A DNA stretch of 64,000 nucleotides from Heliopora coerulea (GCA_030142905.1 JASJOG010000028.1:1623501-1687500); one strand, 5' to 3'; positions 10,665-22,380 are shown, counted from the first letter of the stretch. The notes: generated from the sequence alone by a model not told the origin. Translations and numbers: made by a program.

Positions 10665-10719
10665 CAGGATGAAACTAGTGAGAAAAATGATACTAATAAC
10701 TAATTGATTGAAGATGCCA

Positions 10720-11548
10720 TATGGATTCCACTATATGAGATTTAAAAGTTTTTACCATCTTTCCTTCTTATGAATGGTAGCTGAAAATTCGCTTCACCTA
10801 CCCCCATTTTTCCTTCTTATGAAGATGCCATATGGATTCCACTATATGAGATTTAAAAGTTTTTACAAGCTATAGGCTTTCCGCTTCATGGTTCTTCAAA
10901 ACACATTTCCCAACTATTGGATTTCCCAAGTCTCAAAACCCTGCTAACTGGCCTTAAGGTCGTTCAAAGTCACTGCGGGACAAATCGGTCGGGGATTTCC
11001 CAAGTCTCTCAAAACCCTGCTAAATGGCCTTGAGGTCCTTCCAAGTCACTGAGGGACAAATTCCTCTGCAGCCCATCGTAGTGACGTCACGGCACAGATG
11101 TGCCGGCCTCCATACATTGAAAATTACCATATGGTTTAACTTTATGGTATTATGTTTTTCTATTCCTCATGTAAATCTTGTTTTTGGGTCTTTATAAGTG
11201 GTAACTGAAATTCGCTTCACCAACCCCATTTTTTCTTCCTTATGAAGTCATATTGAGATCCATTTCTACACCATTAGGCTTTCCGATTCATGGTTCTTCA
11301 AATCCATAGTCCAAGTGTGTTTTTACCACCGTATTTTGATTTTCTGTCCTAAGTCTTCCAAAACCTGGATATTCCAATTTTCCCAAGTCTCTCAAAACCC
11401 TGCTAACTGACCTTAAAGCCGTTCAAAGTCATTGCGGGACAAATCAATCGGGGATTTCCAGAGCATTTCAAAAATTTCCCAAGTCTCTCAAAACCCTACT
11501 AACAGGCCTAAGATCGTTAAAAAGTCACTGCGGGACAAATTGGTCGGT
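10720..11548. repeat. Complex repeat block: four ~75-100-bp units plus duplicated 40-mer
   Basis: The motif CCCAAGTCTC(TC)AAAACCCTGCTAA followed by GGCCTTAAGGTCGTTCAAAG and CACTGCGGGACAAAT recurs at about 10925, 10990, 11385 and 11485. Separately, ATGCCATATGGATTCCACTA plus TATGAGATTTAAAAGTTTTTAC occurs at about 10714 and 10823, and a third motif (TTCGCTTCACC...CCCATTTTT) also recurs. It lies between the virus-like cluster and a LINE, and may belong to a non-coding part of either. Confidence 0.7.
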
Positions 11549-11871
11549 TCCCCATCGTAGTGTCGTCTTAGACCTTATTTGGATCATGTCTGGGTAACTC
11601 ATCCCGACAGAATTATTGCAGTAGAAGTCAAAATCATTGGCTTATCTGATCACCTTCCAACAGTTGTTCTTAGGAAATACAATAAAAACGACACTAAAGA
11701 GCTATCAAATCATCGATCTTTCACCTACAGAGACTTTAAACACCTTGATATGCAAGTCTTCGTTCAGTCTTTTAATGAAACCCCATGGGACACTACGTTA
11801 TATTCAATGATATCGGTAACCTTTACGATGCGTAGTTCAAGATCCTTTCAGGAATTATTGACGATCTCAGC

Positions 11872-13334
11872 AACCACAACAGAAACGGGTGACCCATTGC
11901 TGTGCCATGTAACTGTTTGTAGTGTTTACCGTTGTATTGAAAGTAAGTTGATGTGAGGCAAAGTTCCAGTAGTTCCACAATATCTTCTGTAGGTAAAGGA
12001 AGTACGTCAGTAAATTCGTTGATGACCTCACCCGTTTCTGGGCTCACCCAATGGGCTCATCCGTTTCTGTTTTGGTTGCTGAAATTGTGATGCAATCCAT
12101 AGAGGAATGAACTCTTGCAACTTACAAACACACGTTACCTTTTTGGTTTCGTTACTTTGACGACACGATTACTGCACTACTCGAAGACGAAATTGACGAG
12201 TTTCACAACCACATTAACAAACAGAACAGTCACATACAATTTACCAAAGGGATTGAAGAAGACGAAACTATTCCTTTCTTAGACTGTTTGTTAAGTCGTG
12301 ACAATAACAAACTACAGACCACTGTCTACAGGAAACCAACGCATACTGCCAGGCTACTCGACCAGTCATCATACAATCCAACCTCACACAAAGCTACCAC
12401 CATCCAAACATTGACGAGAAGCACAGAACTCATTTGTGACTCACCCGACGCTCTACACCAAGAAAATTACTACCTACAACGCGTTTTTTACAAAAACAAC
12501 TATAACTCTGACTTCGTCAAACTTAATACTTACAAAGACAATGAACGCAACGAAAACAACAGTCCGACAACAACTGCAGCAACGATACCCTACCTAAAAG
12601 GTACGTCTGAGATTATTTCGTGTATCTCACGACCATACAACATACGAGTAGCGCACAAACCGATCACAACTTTACGACATGTACTGACTAACGTTAAAGA
12701 CAGAGAACAACCACACGAAAGACAAGGTACAGTTTACAAAATTAATTGCTCCGATTGCCAAGCCACCTATATAGCTGAGACTAGCAGAAACTTAAATATA
12801 CGACTCACAGAGTACAAACGAGCGACAAAAAACGGAGACAAAACCAACCACATTGCCGAACACCACCGACAAACCAAACACAACATTGACTTGGAATCGG
12901 CAAAATGCATTACTTACAGCACCAACTACAAACAGCGACTCACACTGGAAAGCTGGTATACGAACTTAGAACAAACACCATTAAACCGATCACAACAATT
13001 ACCGGGACCTTACAAACGACTAATTCACAAATTCAAACGTGCGAACAACTAACACTTCGACAAACTGATAATTAACACCAACACAACCACACCCACTGCT
13101 TCACAAACTATCAAACCTCCATGACTCATACGACTGCCGACTTATGACGCACGAACCAGATACAAATACCGGCGAACCTGACATTTACTCTCCTTTTGAC
13201 TCTGAAGATGACCACCGCTAAGGCTGTCGAAACGTCAGTCACTTCCACCAACAGTCTTTCTCAAGACTACACTAATCTGGACGATCAATCTCCACAAAAA
13301 TGCCACGATTCTCCCAGGTTCAAACCATTCACTT
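11872..13334 (+). mobile_element. Penelope-like element with internal inversion and GIY-YIG endonuclease
   Basis: The 5' stretch (about 11872-12050) is inverted: read on the minus strand it gives TYFQYNGKHYKQLHGTAMGH. From about 12050 the plus strand continues the same protein with PMGSSVSVLVAEIVMQSIEE, FWFRYFDDTITALLED (catalytic YFDD), HIQFTKGIEEDETIPFLDCL and VYRKPTHTARLLDQSSYNPT. A GIY-YIG nuclease follows (GTVYKINCSDCQATYIAETS, then RLTLESWYTN) up to stop 13051. The reading frame 12288-13052 is intact but the reverse transcriptase N-terminus is lost. The tail to about 13334 carries a hammerhead-like motif. The insertion splits the host LINE. Confidence 0.85.
13196..13241 (+). ncRNA. Hammerhead-ribozyme-like motif in Penelope tail
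   Basis: CTGAAGA (13202-13208) fits the conserved CUGANGA box. A possible stem II (GAC...GTC) and GAAAC (13229-13233) follow in the right order, and TGAC/GTCA segments outside could form a further stem. Hammerhead ribozymes are known in the terminal repeats of Penelope-like elements. The stems are short, and activity cannot be judged by eye. Confidence 0.5.
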
Positions 13335-15546
13335 TAAAGCATAAAAGAATAAAGAGGCAACGTCAACCTGTTTGGTTTAACAGTGATATAAATGGAAAAA
13401 TTGCAGAAAGAAACAATTTATTGAAGAGGGCCAAAAGAACTCAAAATACTGATGACTGGACCAGGTACAAGAAATCTAAGAACAAAGTTACCAAAACAAT
13501 TCGCCAATCCAACGAAGAATACTTCAGAGAGAAAGTAGAACAAAACAGGCAAGACCCTAAAGAACTCTGGAATCTAATTAAAACGCTTTCGAGGGACAAC
13601 ATAAACAAACATGTAAACATCAGCTCTCTCAAAGATAAGAATGGCGTTTCCCATACTGACAAACAAGAAATTGCGGAGTTACTTAACTTGTTTTTTGTTA
13701 ATCAACCACGTGATCTTTTCGATTCATTGTCCTCGACTATTGATTGCTTAAACAGCCATCACATTTGTTCCAATACGGCTGTACTGGTCATTCCACATAT
13801 AAATAGTTCCCAAATTGAAAAAGATATCAAGTCTATGCCTATGCAGAAGGCAACCGGCGCCGATGGTATTAGTACAAGAATCCTAAAGGCTGCTACTCTA
13901 GCTATCTCATCTTCATTAGCAAGACTAACTATTGTATAGATGACAGTTGTATTCCATCAGCTTGGAAGCTAGCCAAGGTAGTTGCTATATACAAAAGCAA
14001 AAGTTGTAAGGAGGACATGTGTAACTACCGTCCAATTTCTGTGTTACCATTGCTTTCAAAGATTTTCGAGATGCATAGACATACTGCTTTTTATCGCCAC
14101 TTAAAATGAAACAACCTTCTATAGAACCTCCAGTCTGACTTCCGCAAGACGTGCTCAACAGAAACAGTCCTTATTAGACTAGTTGACCAACTGCTGGGAA
14201 CTTTGAGAATGATCATATTAATAGCTTGATATTTATTGACTACAGAAAAGCTTTTGATCTTATAGATCATAAGTTGCTAGTGGCCAAGCTTGAATTTTAT
14301 GGTATCTCGTCAACGAATCTCACCTTACTGGAAGACTACCTACAGATCGTCGCCAGTTTGTAAATCTAGGGGATTTCAACTCAACTGCCAAAGTTATAAC
14401 TCATGGCGTGCCTCGAGGCTCGATCCTTGGGCCGCTTCTGTTCTTGGTCTTTATAAATGATTTGCCCTGCCTCGTTGAAAAATCGACTGTAGATATTTAT
14501 GCCGACGGTACGACTGTAAGCACATCAGCTTCGTTGGCTTCTTCTACCACTGTAAAGAATATTCTACAGAAATATTTCGACCAAGTTCTCGCATAGTCCT
14601 CCAAGAACAAAATAGTTATTAATACCTCCAAGACTAAGTCCATGCTCGTCACCTGACGTCGATTGGATAAAAAGTTGGAAGATAAGAGTTTTACCCTCCA
14701 AGTGCTAAATGACTGTTGTGAACAAGTAACGTCTGAAAAGTTGCTGGAAGTTCGAATTGACATTAACGTAACTTTTGATGACCTTATTGATGAATTAAGC
14801 AAAAATGAAGCCCAAAGGATTGGTGTACTTAAGAGTATAAAAAGGAACCTCCCAATTAAGGAACAGAAGCTCTTCTATAGCTCCATGGTTAAATCAAAAA
14901 TGTTATGTGGTAGCACGGTTTGGGAATCTTGTTCAAACGAAAGTATTGTAAAAATATTCAAATTGCAGAAAACAGCCGCCCTTATGATCCTTGATGCGCA
15001 CATGAAGGAAAGAAGTAGTGTAATATTTAAAAAACTGAACTGATCACTAATCAGAGATGAAACTGCAATACGTAAATGTTGTCTAATATATTAGAGAATC
15101 AATGGTGCTGTTCCTGATTGTATTGATGATATCCTCAAAAGGAATGCAGATTTACACACGAGGTCAACCAGGAATGCATCTATAAGTTTAGTTTGTCCTA
15201 AATTTAAAAGAGAGACTGAAGGGGGAAGAACCTTTGAGGATACCAACACAAGATTGTGGAACAGTATTCCTGTAGACATTGGGAAAAAGAACTCTTACAG
15301 TTCGTTTAATTTGGCCATACGTAAATATTTTCTGGTTAAATTGACGAAAATAAATAATGCCTTTTAATATTGTAATTTAATTAGCTATTTGGCAACATGT
15401 CTAATTTTCTGGAACCGCGGAACGATATTTTGAGTGGGGGGCTGACTGGGGGCAATAACATGACACCCTGAAAAAATTAAATTCAATATTTCTGAGACGG
15501 TCGTGAACACTTCTTATCTTAATGATTACTCAGAAGTCACAAAACA

Positions 15547-15906
15547 GTGGTTTTATTCAAATACTATCAGCTGGTCCCTCAAATATCGGATATGTTTATC
15601 GGATATTTAAATCGTGAACTAAAATGCAAGTGTGGTTCTCACTATGTAGGTAGAACAACTCAACGGTTAAGTGAAAGGATCAAGCAACATGTGCCAAGTG
15701 TTATACGAAACAAGACCGTACCATTAAGAAATCAACCGAAAAGGCAATGTTTCTCTGCTCAAACGATTAATTGTGACTCGGCAATCGGTCGACACTTGTT
15801 GTCAAACAGATGTTCTGGGAAAAAGTGGGGGACTAAAACCCCCCCAGCCCCCCCGCTTTCGCGGTCCCTGATTTTAAAATTATTTATATTATTTCACATG
15901 AGATAA
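15547..15906 (+). pseudogene. GIY-YIG endonuclease fragment of a second Penelope-like element
   Basis: The reading gives ELKCKCGSHYVGRTTQRLSE then RIKQHVPSVIRNKT and CDSAIGRHLLSN, the GIY-YIG fold signature (here HYVG), conserved Arg on the following helix, and a His-containing C-terminal segment. The last ~30 residues after GKKWGTKTP look unrelated and G/C-homopolymer-rich. No reverse transcriptase lies 5' of it, so it is an isolated fragment just downstream of the LINE end. Confidence 0.65.
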
Positions 15907-15909
15907 TTT

Positions 15910-16520
15910 ACTTGTATTGATTTTATAATTATTTAGATTTATATTTCATAATTGAATTTCTACTCATTGTCAATGTTTTACCGATATTTCAAATGTTTAT
16001 ATTTATCATGTGTTCATACATATGAAGTATCTTATTTTGAGGGCCATGAGTTCATCAGTGTAAACTGGCAAATATTACCTCATTAAATAAAGTCTTATAA
16101 TAATAATACAATTTTTCATAATCTCAATCATAATCACATAATCACGTGTTGTCAACTGTGAAAAATGTGTGAAAATGTGTGTGAAAAATGAGCATAAATT
16201 GTAACAGCCAGTTTATTGATAAGCAAGGCTTGTCAAAAAATACCCCACTCTGCAACTATAAAATGTAGTGTTCAACGGTTATGCATCTTATAGTCAATCC
16301 CCCTTAAAAAAATTCCTGTATCCGCCCCCTGTAACGGTCTTTGCATTATATTAAACCATGACTATGACTTGAATCATTTTTGTGCTAATAGCGTTCCATC
16401 ATGTCCATATGTGTCGCCGCTATGAGCTCGTTCGCGCGTATCCTACTTTTTGCCTAACTTCTAACGTCTCATGCCCAGAAATCTAACTTTTCGTTCTCCT
16501 TTATTTTCTCGTAAAGACAT
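15910..16520. other. Non-coding AT-rich stretch
   Basis: No family-like frame or inverted repeat was seen. A run of GTGAAAAATGTGTG-like repeats lies near 16160-16190. Confidence 0.4.
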
Positions 16521-16525
16521 TACTC

Positions 16526-16633
16526 ATGGCCAATGTAACCTGCCGTTCATCTGCTGTCTTGTTCACAATCTTTGTCGCCATCGTTGTCTCTAGAATCTTT
16601 TATCGAGATTTTCTTCCTATAGTCTATACCCAG
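16526..16633 (+). CDS. Possible first exon encoding a signal anchor
   Basis: ATG at 16526 opens 36 codons ending exactly at CAG|GTAAAT. The product begins MANVTCRSS and contains the hydrophobic run AVLFTIFVAIVV followed by SRIFYRDFLP, the layout of a type II membrane protein start (short cytosolic head, one membrane span, stem). No downstream exon could be identified, so this may be chance. The family is unknown. Confidence 0.25.
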
Positions 16634-17127
16634 GTAAATACACCCCAAACGTGCCAAGATTAGTACGTTCGCCCCTCTCAAGCCTTTGGTGTGGAGTGTG
16701 CGAGATAATCCACGAAAATTATAGAATTTGTCGGTTTACGATGATGTCATAATGACGCAACAACAACACATCATCAAATGATGAAATTTCACGCTCATAT
16801 GCTACATACTGAGAATCGTTGATGATTCTTAAATCTGGTAAAACGTACGAGAAATTGTGGTAACCCTAACCTTCCGTAATAACGCGTGAATGCCCGTGAT
16901 ATTAAATACGACCAAAACCCCTAGATTGTACACAGTAAATTCTTATTAGACTTTTTATTTTTTCATCAAATATTTATTATGATATGATTATTGTATGCTG
17001 ATTGTCCTGATCTCGTGGAACCTTGAATCTTTTGAAAACAATGGGAAAGAAATTTCTCTTCAAATGAATGTACAGTCATTATCTAATGTTATTTAAACGT
17101 TGTGGCGGTATACCTTGAGATGCACCT

Positions 17128-17402
17128 TTATGAAACTAAAAAGTTTGCATTATTGTTATTTCCAAGCCAGCAAACCTTCAGATATCTTCTGATACTGCTT
17201 AAAACATCGTCAAACTTTCGATCGGACCCATAAAAACGTATGTAAGCCAGTTTTGCAAGGATGTGGGTGATACCGCTTGGTGAACTGCTAATTTCTTCAA
17301 AGTGAATCGGTATAATTGTTTTCTTCAGTTTACGAGCATGTGCAATTTCTTCGTAGTAACTGTCTGATCTTGTGTAGGCATTAGTCAAACATGAAATCAC
17401 GA
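17128..17402 (-). CDS. Terminal exon of a TIR-domain protein
   Basis: The minus-strand exon follows a strong acceptor (TTTTGCTTTTTTTCTGTTCAACTGCAAG) and ends at a stop at 17128-17130. It reads VISCLTNAYTRSDSYYEEI, AHARKLKKTIIPIHFEE and ILAKLAYIRFYG, the second half of a TIR domain: the strand with CLT/CLS, the helix carrying conserved acidic residues, then IIPIH before the last strand. The front half of TIR (strand A, BB loop, catalytic Glu) must lie in upstream exons at higher coordinates, but I could not find them within the window. TIR proteins act in innate immune signalling or NAD cleavage. About 90 residues are encoded here. Confidence 0.65.
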
Positions 17403-17534
17403 CTTGCAGTTGAACAGAAAAAAAGCAAAAGTGATCATCAAATTATTTTTCAATGTGGTTAACGATCATTCGGGTCTACATATAAAAAGAGTGGTAAAGT
17501 TTAACTTCTTACCGGAGGGATAAGACTTGTATTG

Positions 17535-17600
17535 TTACTCTGGCTAACACCAGACGATTTTACTCGTCAAAGGGAAGAGGTCTCGCTGGGAACGAATTAA
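17535..17600 (+). repeat. Copy of the dispersed CAGACGATTTTACTCGTC repeat
   Basis: CTGGCTAACACCAGACGATT and TTACTCGTCAAAGGGAAGAG form one of the best preserved copies, ending near GAACGAATTAA. Related copies are listed at 1975, 21873, 60880 and 63717. Confidence 0.65.
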
Positions 17601-17614
17601 AAACACAAATGTAT

Positions 17615-17658
17615 GCGACTATACACCTGAAGATGACTGTATAGTCCGAAATCTTTTT
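17615..17658 (+). ncRNA. Hammerhead-like motif, isolated
   Basis: CTGAAGA (17627-17633), then TGACTGTATAGTCC as a small stem-loop, then GAAA (17648-17651). The order and spacing match a minimal hammerhead core. It is probably the leftover tail of a Penelope-like element, although no coding part remains nearby. Confidence 0.35.
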
Positions 17659-17659
17659 T

Positions 17660-19246
17660 TCTTTTTTAGTTTTTTACATGTAGAAATCAGTACAGCAAAT
17701 TTTATGTTAACAATTCATTCAATCTTCAAGCAAACGAAAGGATATCGTGGTATCAGTACCTTCAAAAATAAAAAGAATGATGCGTTCAAGCAACAGCGAC
17801 TAGTTGCTTGCTGTTTCCGATCACCCAGTTGTACTTGCGCGATAATTGTATTTGCATGTACATTTAGTGTCTTTGTCGTATCCGGGAACATAGACATTAT
17901 CAGAATCACACATCAGCAGCTTTTGCAGTCATGGTCAAAAATTTTCCCAATCTTTCTATTTTATTCAATTATTAATCTTTTGAAACTGCTTCTATCATGA
18001 GCTGTGATTGGTTTGACCAATTTCGCTGTCTGTTTTGCCCGAATCTTCATTTTGTGTCGTAAAAAACTCTTTCTTCTCTAGTTCAGATATAGTAAGGAAC
18101 GATCACATTCAGTAGGACTGCATCTTTAAGTTTCCTCTAAATATATTTAATTGACAAGTTCCTTTCGTGGTATCTTTGCTCTTCGAGTGAAATGCAGTCA
18201 ATTCTGACCTTAATAGTCACGCAACTGAAAACATTTCAACATGGCCACTGTAGAGGATGATTGATTAGAGGCTCTTTATCGTCTTTAAGAAGATGTTAGA
18301 CCGAATAAAGACCCTAGTATTTTTTTTTTAAACTCTTGTAATGGTCCTCAAACGCTTGACAGCCCTTAGAGTATTGCCAAGAGCTCGCTTTTTTCTACGA
18401 CTATGATGAAACAAAGCGGAGATATTGCGTCTTCTATCTCACGAAGAACCCAAAGTTGACTTGATGTTACTTCATTGAAACTGGCTGATGATTGGGCAGA
18501 CGATCAGAAAATCGGTTATATTCACCAAAATACTTGCCTTGCAAAGACCACTGAGGTCTCAAAAAAAACCTGATAAGCGGATCGATAAGATATACCTATA
18601 ATCACATCATCACTTGCTATTTTAACGTACAGTTATTTTAAAGTGCACATTACCTTACATTGCAATACGTACGAAGCTTTAATTGATAATTGTTTCAGAA
18701 TAACGACGTTCGGGAGAACTTAAGGGCGATTTTTATCTTCAATAAAAGATCACAGAACTCTGTCAATCAAACTGAATGAAGAACGATTCCCTTGTAGTGA
18801 ATAAACCCTCAATAAGTAGGAACTTCATTATCAATTCTTAAAACTCCGCCATCTTGAAAACTTGTCACCTTAACAGTAAGCTTTATTCTGATTTAACAGC
18901 CAAATTAGTTTAGTATTCACAAGTCCAAACCTCAAATGCTGTTAAAAAGGATATAGAATTCTTGTAAACTTGCCTATGTTCTGCAGAATTTCACGCTTTT
19001 TCTACTCGTACTAGATTCCACATTTGGACAACCCCAAAAGCAATTCAGTAGACTTTAAACATAAATAGTTAAATCGAACATTCACGGTAATTAGCGGTAA
19101 AATTTGCAACATCCGACTTAGTCGAATAAAAACACTTCTTTTTTGGTCGATATTTCATAGGATTTTTTCTAATTCGCATATGCTGTGTCGAATTTAACCC
19201 TCTTTCTAATGATATAAGATTCAAAACTGGCAAAAGCCCAATGTCG
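17660..19246. other. Non-coding stretch
   Basis: No convincing exon or repeat boundary. I looked specifically for the missing front half of the TIR domain on the minus strand and did not find it. Confidence 0.4.
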
Positions 19247-19951
19247 GTTCAGCACAGTGAACTCGATTTCCATATCTGGAATGCTAACTAGCCAATGAAA
19301 TGTTGACCCAAGACGGCCGCCTATGGAGGGTAATTTTGTGCGTCAGTTTTAGTCCCCTACACGGTCTTGTACGTCAGTTTTAGTCTCCCTCACGACTTTT
19401 TACACTTTTTTGAGGGGCTTTTGTTTGAAAATACACACAAAATATTTCTTCCAAAGACAAAAATGAGTTTAAAAACTTTAAATATATTTCGACAAAGTCA
19501 AACCGAGTGACAAGTTATACTTTTCAAGAAAATAAACTATCAAACTAACGAGAAACCTCATAAAACGGTCTCGATAAATTACTTTAGGAAACTACCAAGT
19601 TCATGTCCATTTTTTACCGTTAGTTTACCAGGTTTCGAGAATTTAGCAAATTTCTTGCGCAACAAAGGATTTTTAAATCCTTTTGAATACCCGATTATGT
19701 AAAATTGGTTCAGTAATATTTCGTCTTGAACATTTTTTCCATAGTTGAGAATGTTTTGAAGCCGAACCAAACAAAAACTAAAGACTAAAGTCGTGTAAAG
19801 ACTGGAACTGACGTACAGGACGGCGTTGGGGACTGAAACTGACGTAAAAAAATTTCCCTCCATGGGCGGCCATCTTGGCTTCACTTTTTATCCGGCCAAA
19901 TGACTGGGAGTTTGCATTCCAGATATGGAAATTGAGTTCACTGGTTGAGCC
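19247..19951. mobile_element. Non-autonomous DNA element with ~150-bp terminal inverted repeats
   Basis: The left end GTGAACTCGATTTCCATATC plus TGGAATGC is matched in inverted orientation by GCATTCCAGATATGGAAATT plus GAGTTCAC at the right end. Inside, both arms carry the CGTCAGTTTTAGTC element, a GGAGGG/CCCTCC segment and a CCAAGAYGGC/GGCCATCTTGG segment at mirrored positions. The open frame at 19579-19884 lies in this element and is not a gene. I could not fix a target duplication. Confidence 0.75.
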
Positions 19952-20439
19952 CATCTTTAAACACGGCTAGTTAATTCGAGTGTCAATGGTAGTTAGCCGC
20001 GCATTTTGCTATTTTCAACTGAATCGAATAAAAATTCTTTTATAGTTTTAATAAGTATGTATTCAATCAGCAATATTTTATTTTTACAAAAAAAGAAAAA
20101 ACCGAGCTTTCAGACATCAGCGTCCATCCTGAGGGTTAAAGATGGTTCAAACGAACGATCAGCAGCGAAATTATTTATAAACTGTCCTATTTACATGTAC
20201 ATCATTAAAAATTCTCAGACTAAAACCCTGCAAAAAATTCTTTTTTTCCAAAGCACTGTTCAATAGGATCTTTTTATTCACATACGTTGTGCAGAATAAA
20301 CGCTCTCTCTAATGGTATACGTTTCCAGAATGGTACAAGCCCACAGACGATTCAGGAGAACTTAAGACATGTTCAGCTAAGCATATTGGAGTCGACCCAA
20401 ATGACTATTAGGTTCGGCATGTCGTCTAAAACAGGCTTC

Positions 20440-20720
20440 TTGATGATCTTCTCAAACTACAAAAAAGGGCTACAAGGCTTCTCTTAAACCAGCCGATAAA
20501 TATTCTCTAGGTCCGACTTCTTTGTGAGTTAAATTGGATTCCTGTTCACAATCTTATTAAGGTGAGAAAAATATTGTCAGTCTTCAATTCCTCGCGAACC
20601 TGAATCTTTTCGACTATAATCCGTATTCGAGGAACAAGACATGCTTGAAACCGTTTTTGCAGGTTTGTGAACTATCCTGAGCAATTCTTCGAAACCAAAA
20701 TCGAATTTTTCAAACAGAAA
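20440..20720 (+). mobile_element. LINE C-terminal fragment
   Basis: The plus strand reads LDDLLKLQKRATRLLLNQPI then NILSRSDFF, with stops beyond. This is typical of the post-palm C-terminal region of jockey/CR1-type reverse transcriptases (LQKRAARLI...). No palm or endonuclease is attached. Confidence 0.55.
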
Positions 20721-22190
20721 CCTAACCTTGCACTATTTAAATGACTTACGACTGTTCTCAGTCGTTCCCACTTTGAGATCATTTCTGGTAAGTTGTTACC
20801 AACGTTTTTGCTCTAGGCCAAACTACAAAATTACAAACTTTCACCTTGAAAATCTCCATGAACAGGCGCATGTTTGGTTTGTTTCTCGCGTGGGGCAAGG
20901 CAAAATTTCTGTCCAGTTGGTCGGAAAAGTCGAACCATTAGGCTCGGTAATCTCGAGGCTTGGCCGTTAGAGGTCCGTGCGCATGCTTACCCGGGAAGCC
21001 GGGAAGGTTTTGAAAGTAACCAAATTATATTCAATATTTAGTAACTGAATATATCTGTCGAATTTGTATGTAAATCTGCCGACTAGCTTCGAAGTTCCAT
21101 GGAGAAATATACCCACCACCCACCTCCCAACAATTTTACGGCATTTTGGAAAATTTTTTGGCAATTTTAAAAATTTGTGTATTTTTTTTGAGTAAAATTT
21201 TCGTCACGTGTGGCAAACTGCCACACATGCCCCACGTCAAACGCACGCCTGTTCATGAAGATGAAATTTTCCAGAAGCAAGTTATACTACATTTTTTATC
21301 GGAAAAATCCAAAGGATGTAAATATATAAAATCCCCGTGCACACGGCATAGGCACTTTAAAGAAATTTACTGAGACGAACACCGAAAATATAAGTACTCG
21401 ACAAGATCACTATCCACTCATGCGTGTCAAATTATAGTTAGATACTAATTCCCCTGTAGCTAAAAGTTAGCCCTGAAGCCACTTTAAGAATTCGAAATTT
21501 CGGCGTAATTTTTTAATCAAAGCATTACTAACTTATTAAACAACAAAATTTCCCACCTGTTTCAGCCTGTTCATTACTAACCTGGGCGGGTTTTTTGTCA
21601 ACGGTTTCATCTGTAAATAAAATGATATATTAAAACATTGTTATCCCACTCAAACAAAATAATGCCGTTCTAATCTGATGTTGCCTGCTAGGATGTCCCA
21701 TCGAAAGTTAAATGTGTGTGACTGCAAAATGATGTATTCAATAGAACTGAAAGTTTGTCGTAAACATGGAAATCAATTCCAACTGGCTTTATCACAAATG
21801 CATTGTAGCTCAAACTAAGGCAAACAATACTAATCACCTTTCTCTGTTCGGTCATATTCGAGTTTAAATTTTACGCTGGCTAATACCAGACGATTTTACT
21901 CGACAAGGTAACGTGTCTCAGAACGGAAACGGTTAAGGTTCTCTCTTACCCTGTATCGTGCTCAGTTCATGACCCTGTAACAGGTCCTAATGCCAGTGCA
22001 TAAACAAACGTGATTGTCCATAAAGATGTTAACCCAAACCTGATATTCTTTAACTCGGTCGCATAACCCTTAACCTCGGATTCAACAAACGTCGCGTAAA
22101 TTTAATGATACTTTCGAAGAGAATAAAATCCCTATCCCAGAGGCGATCAACACGTCTACATTGCTTTCGCAGTCTGTACCTCGCCGAGAT
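20720..22190. other. Non-coding stretch with one dispersed repeat copy
   Basis: A copy of the CAGACGATTTTACTCG repeat lies at about 21873-21955. I see no gene in the remainder. Confidence 0.4.
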
Positions 22191-22194
22191 TTAG

Positions 22195-22380
22195 GATTGT
22201 GAAATGACAGATGAACGATCGTCGAGCTCTATCCTCAGAAAAACAATTTCTGAGCCCCAGACGGGGATCGAAACCGAAACCTTCTGATGACCGGTGATAC
22301 GGTCTAACCATTGAGCTACCAAGACTCCGATGGAGAGCCCAGGTGCAAGTTCGACATATATGTGCGACCTAAGAAAAACC
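22195..22380 (-). mobile_element. tRNA-derived SINE
   Basis: The minus strand has TAGCTCAATGG (A box) and GGTTTCGATCCCC (B box) separated by about 35 bases, then a 3' body ending near AGAGCTCGACGATCGTTCAT. It is the same family as 2375-2475. Confidence 0.65.

Larger units (their letters stand above)
11565..15368 (+). mobile_element. LINE (jockey/CR1/L2 superfamily), split by a Penelope-like insertion
   Basis: The 5' fragment (11565-11871) is the end of an APE-type endonuclease: LDHVWVTHPDRI, GLSDHLPTVV, then YRDFKHLD and a linker. Similarity resumes at 13335 with KRQRQPVWFNSDINGKIAER, a coiled linker, KATGADGISTRILKAAT, NYRPISVLPLLSKIFE, IDYRKAFDLIDHKLL and VPRGSILGPLLFLVFINDLP. The catalytic motif reads YADGT instead of YADDT. 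C-terminal sequence (RLWNSIPVDIGKKNSYSSF) ends at about 15368. Many stops and frameshifts are present, so it is an inactive copy. The 5' part of the endonuclease is missing. Confidence 0.85.

Noticed and set aside
19579..19884. 101-codon minus-strand frame
   Set aside because: It lies within the fold-back element and has no family resemblance or splice context.
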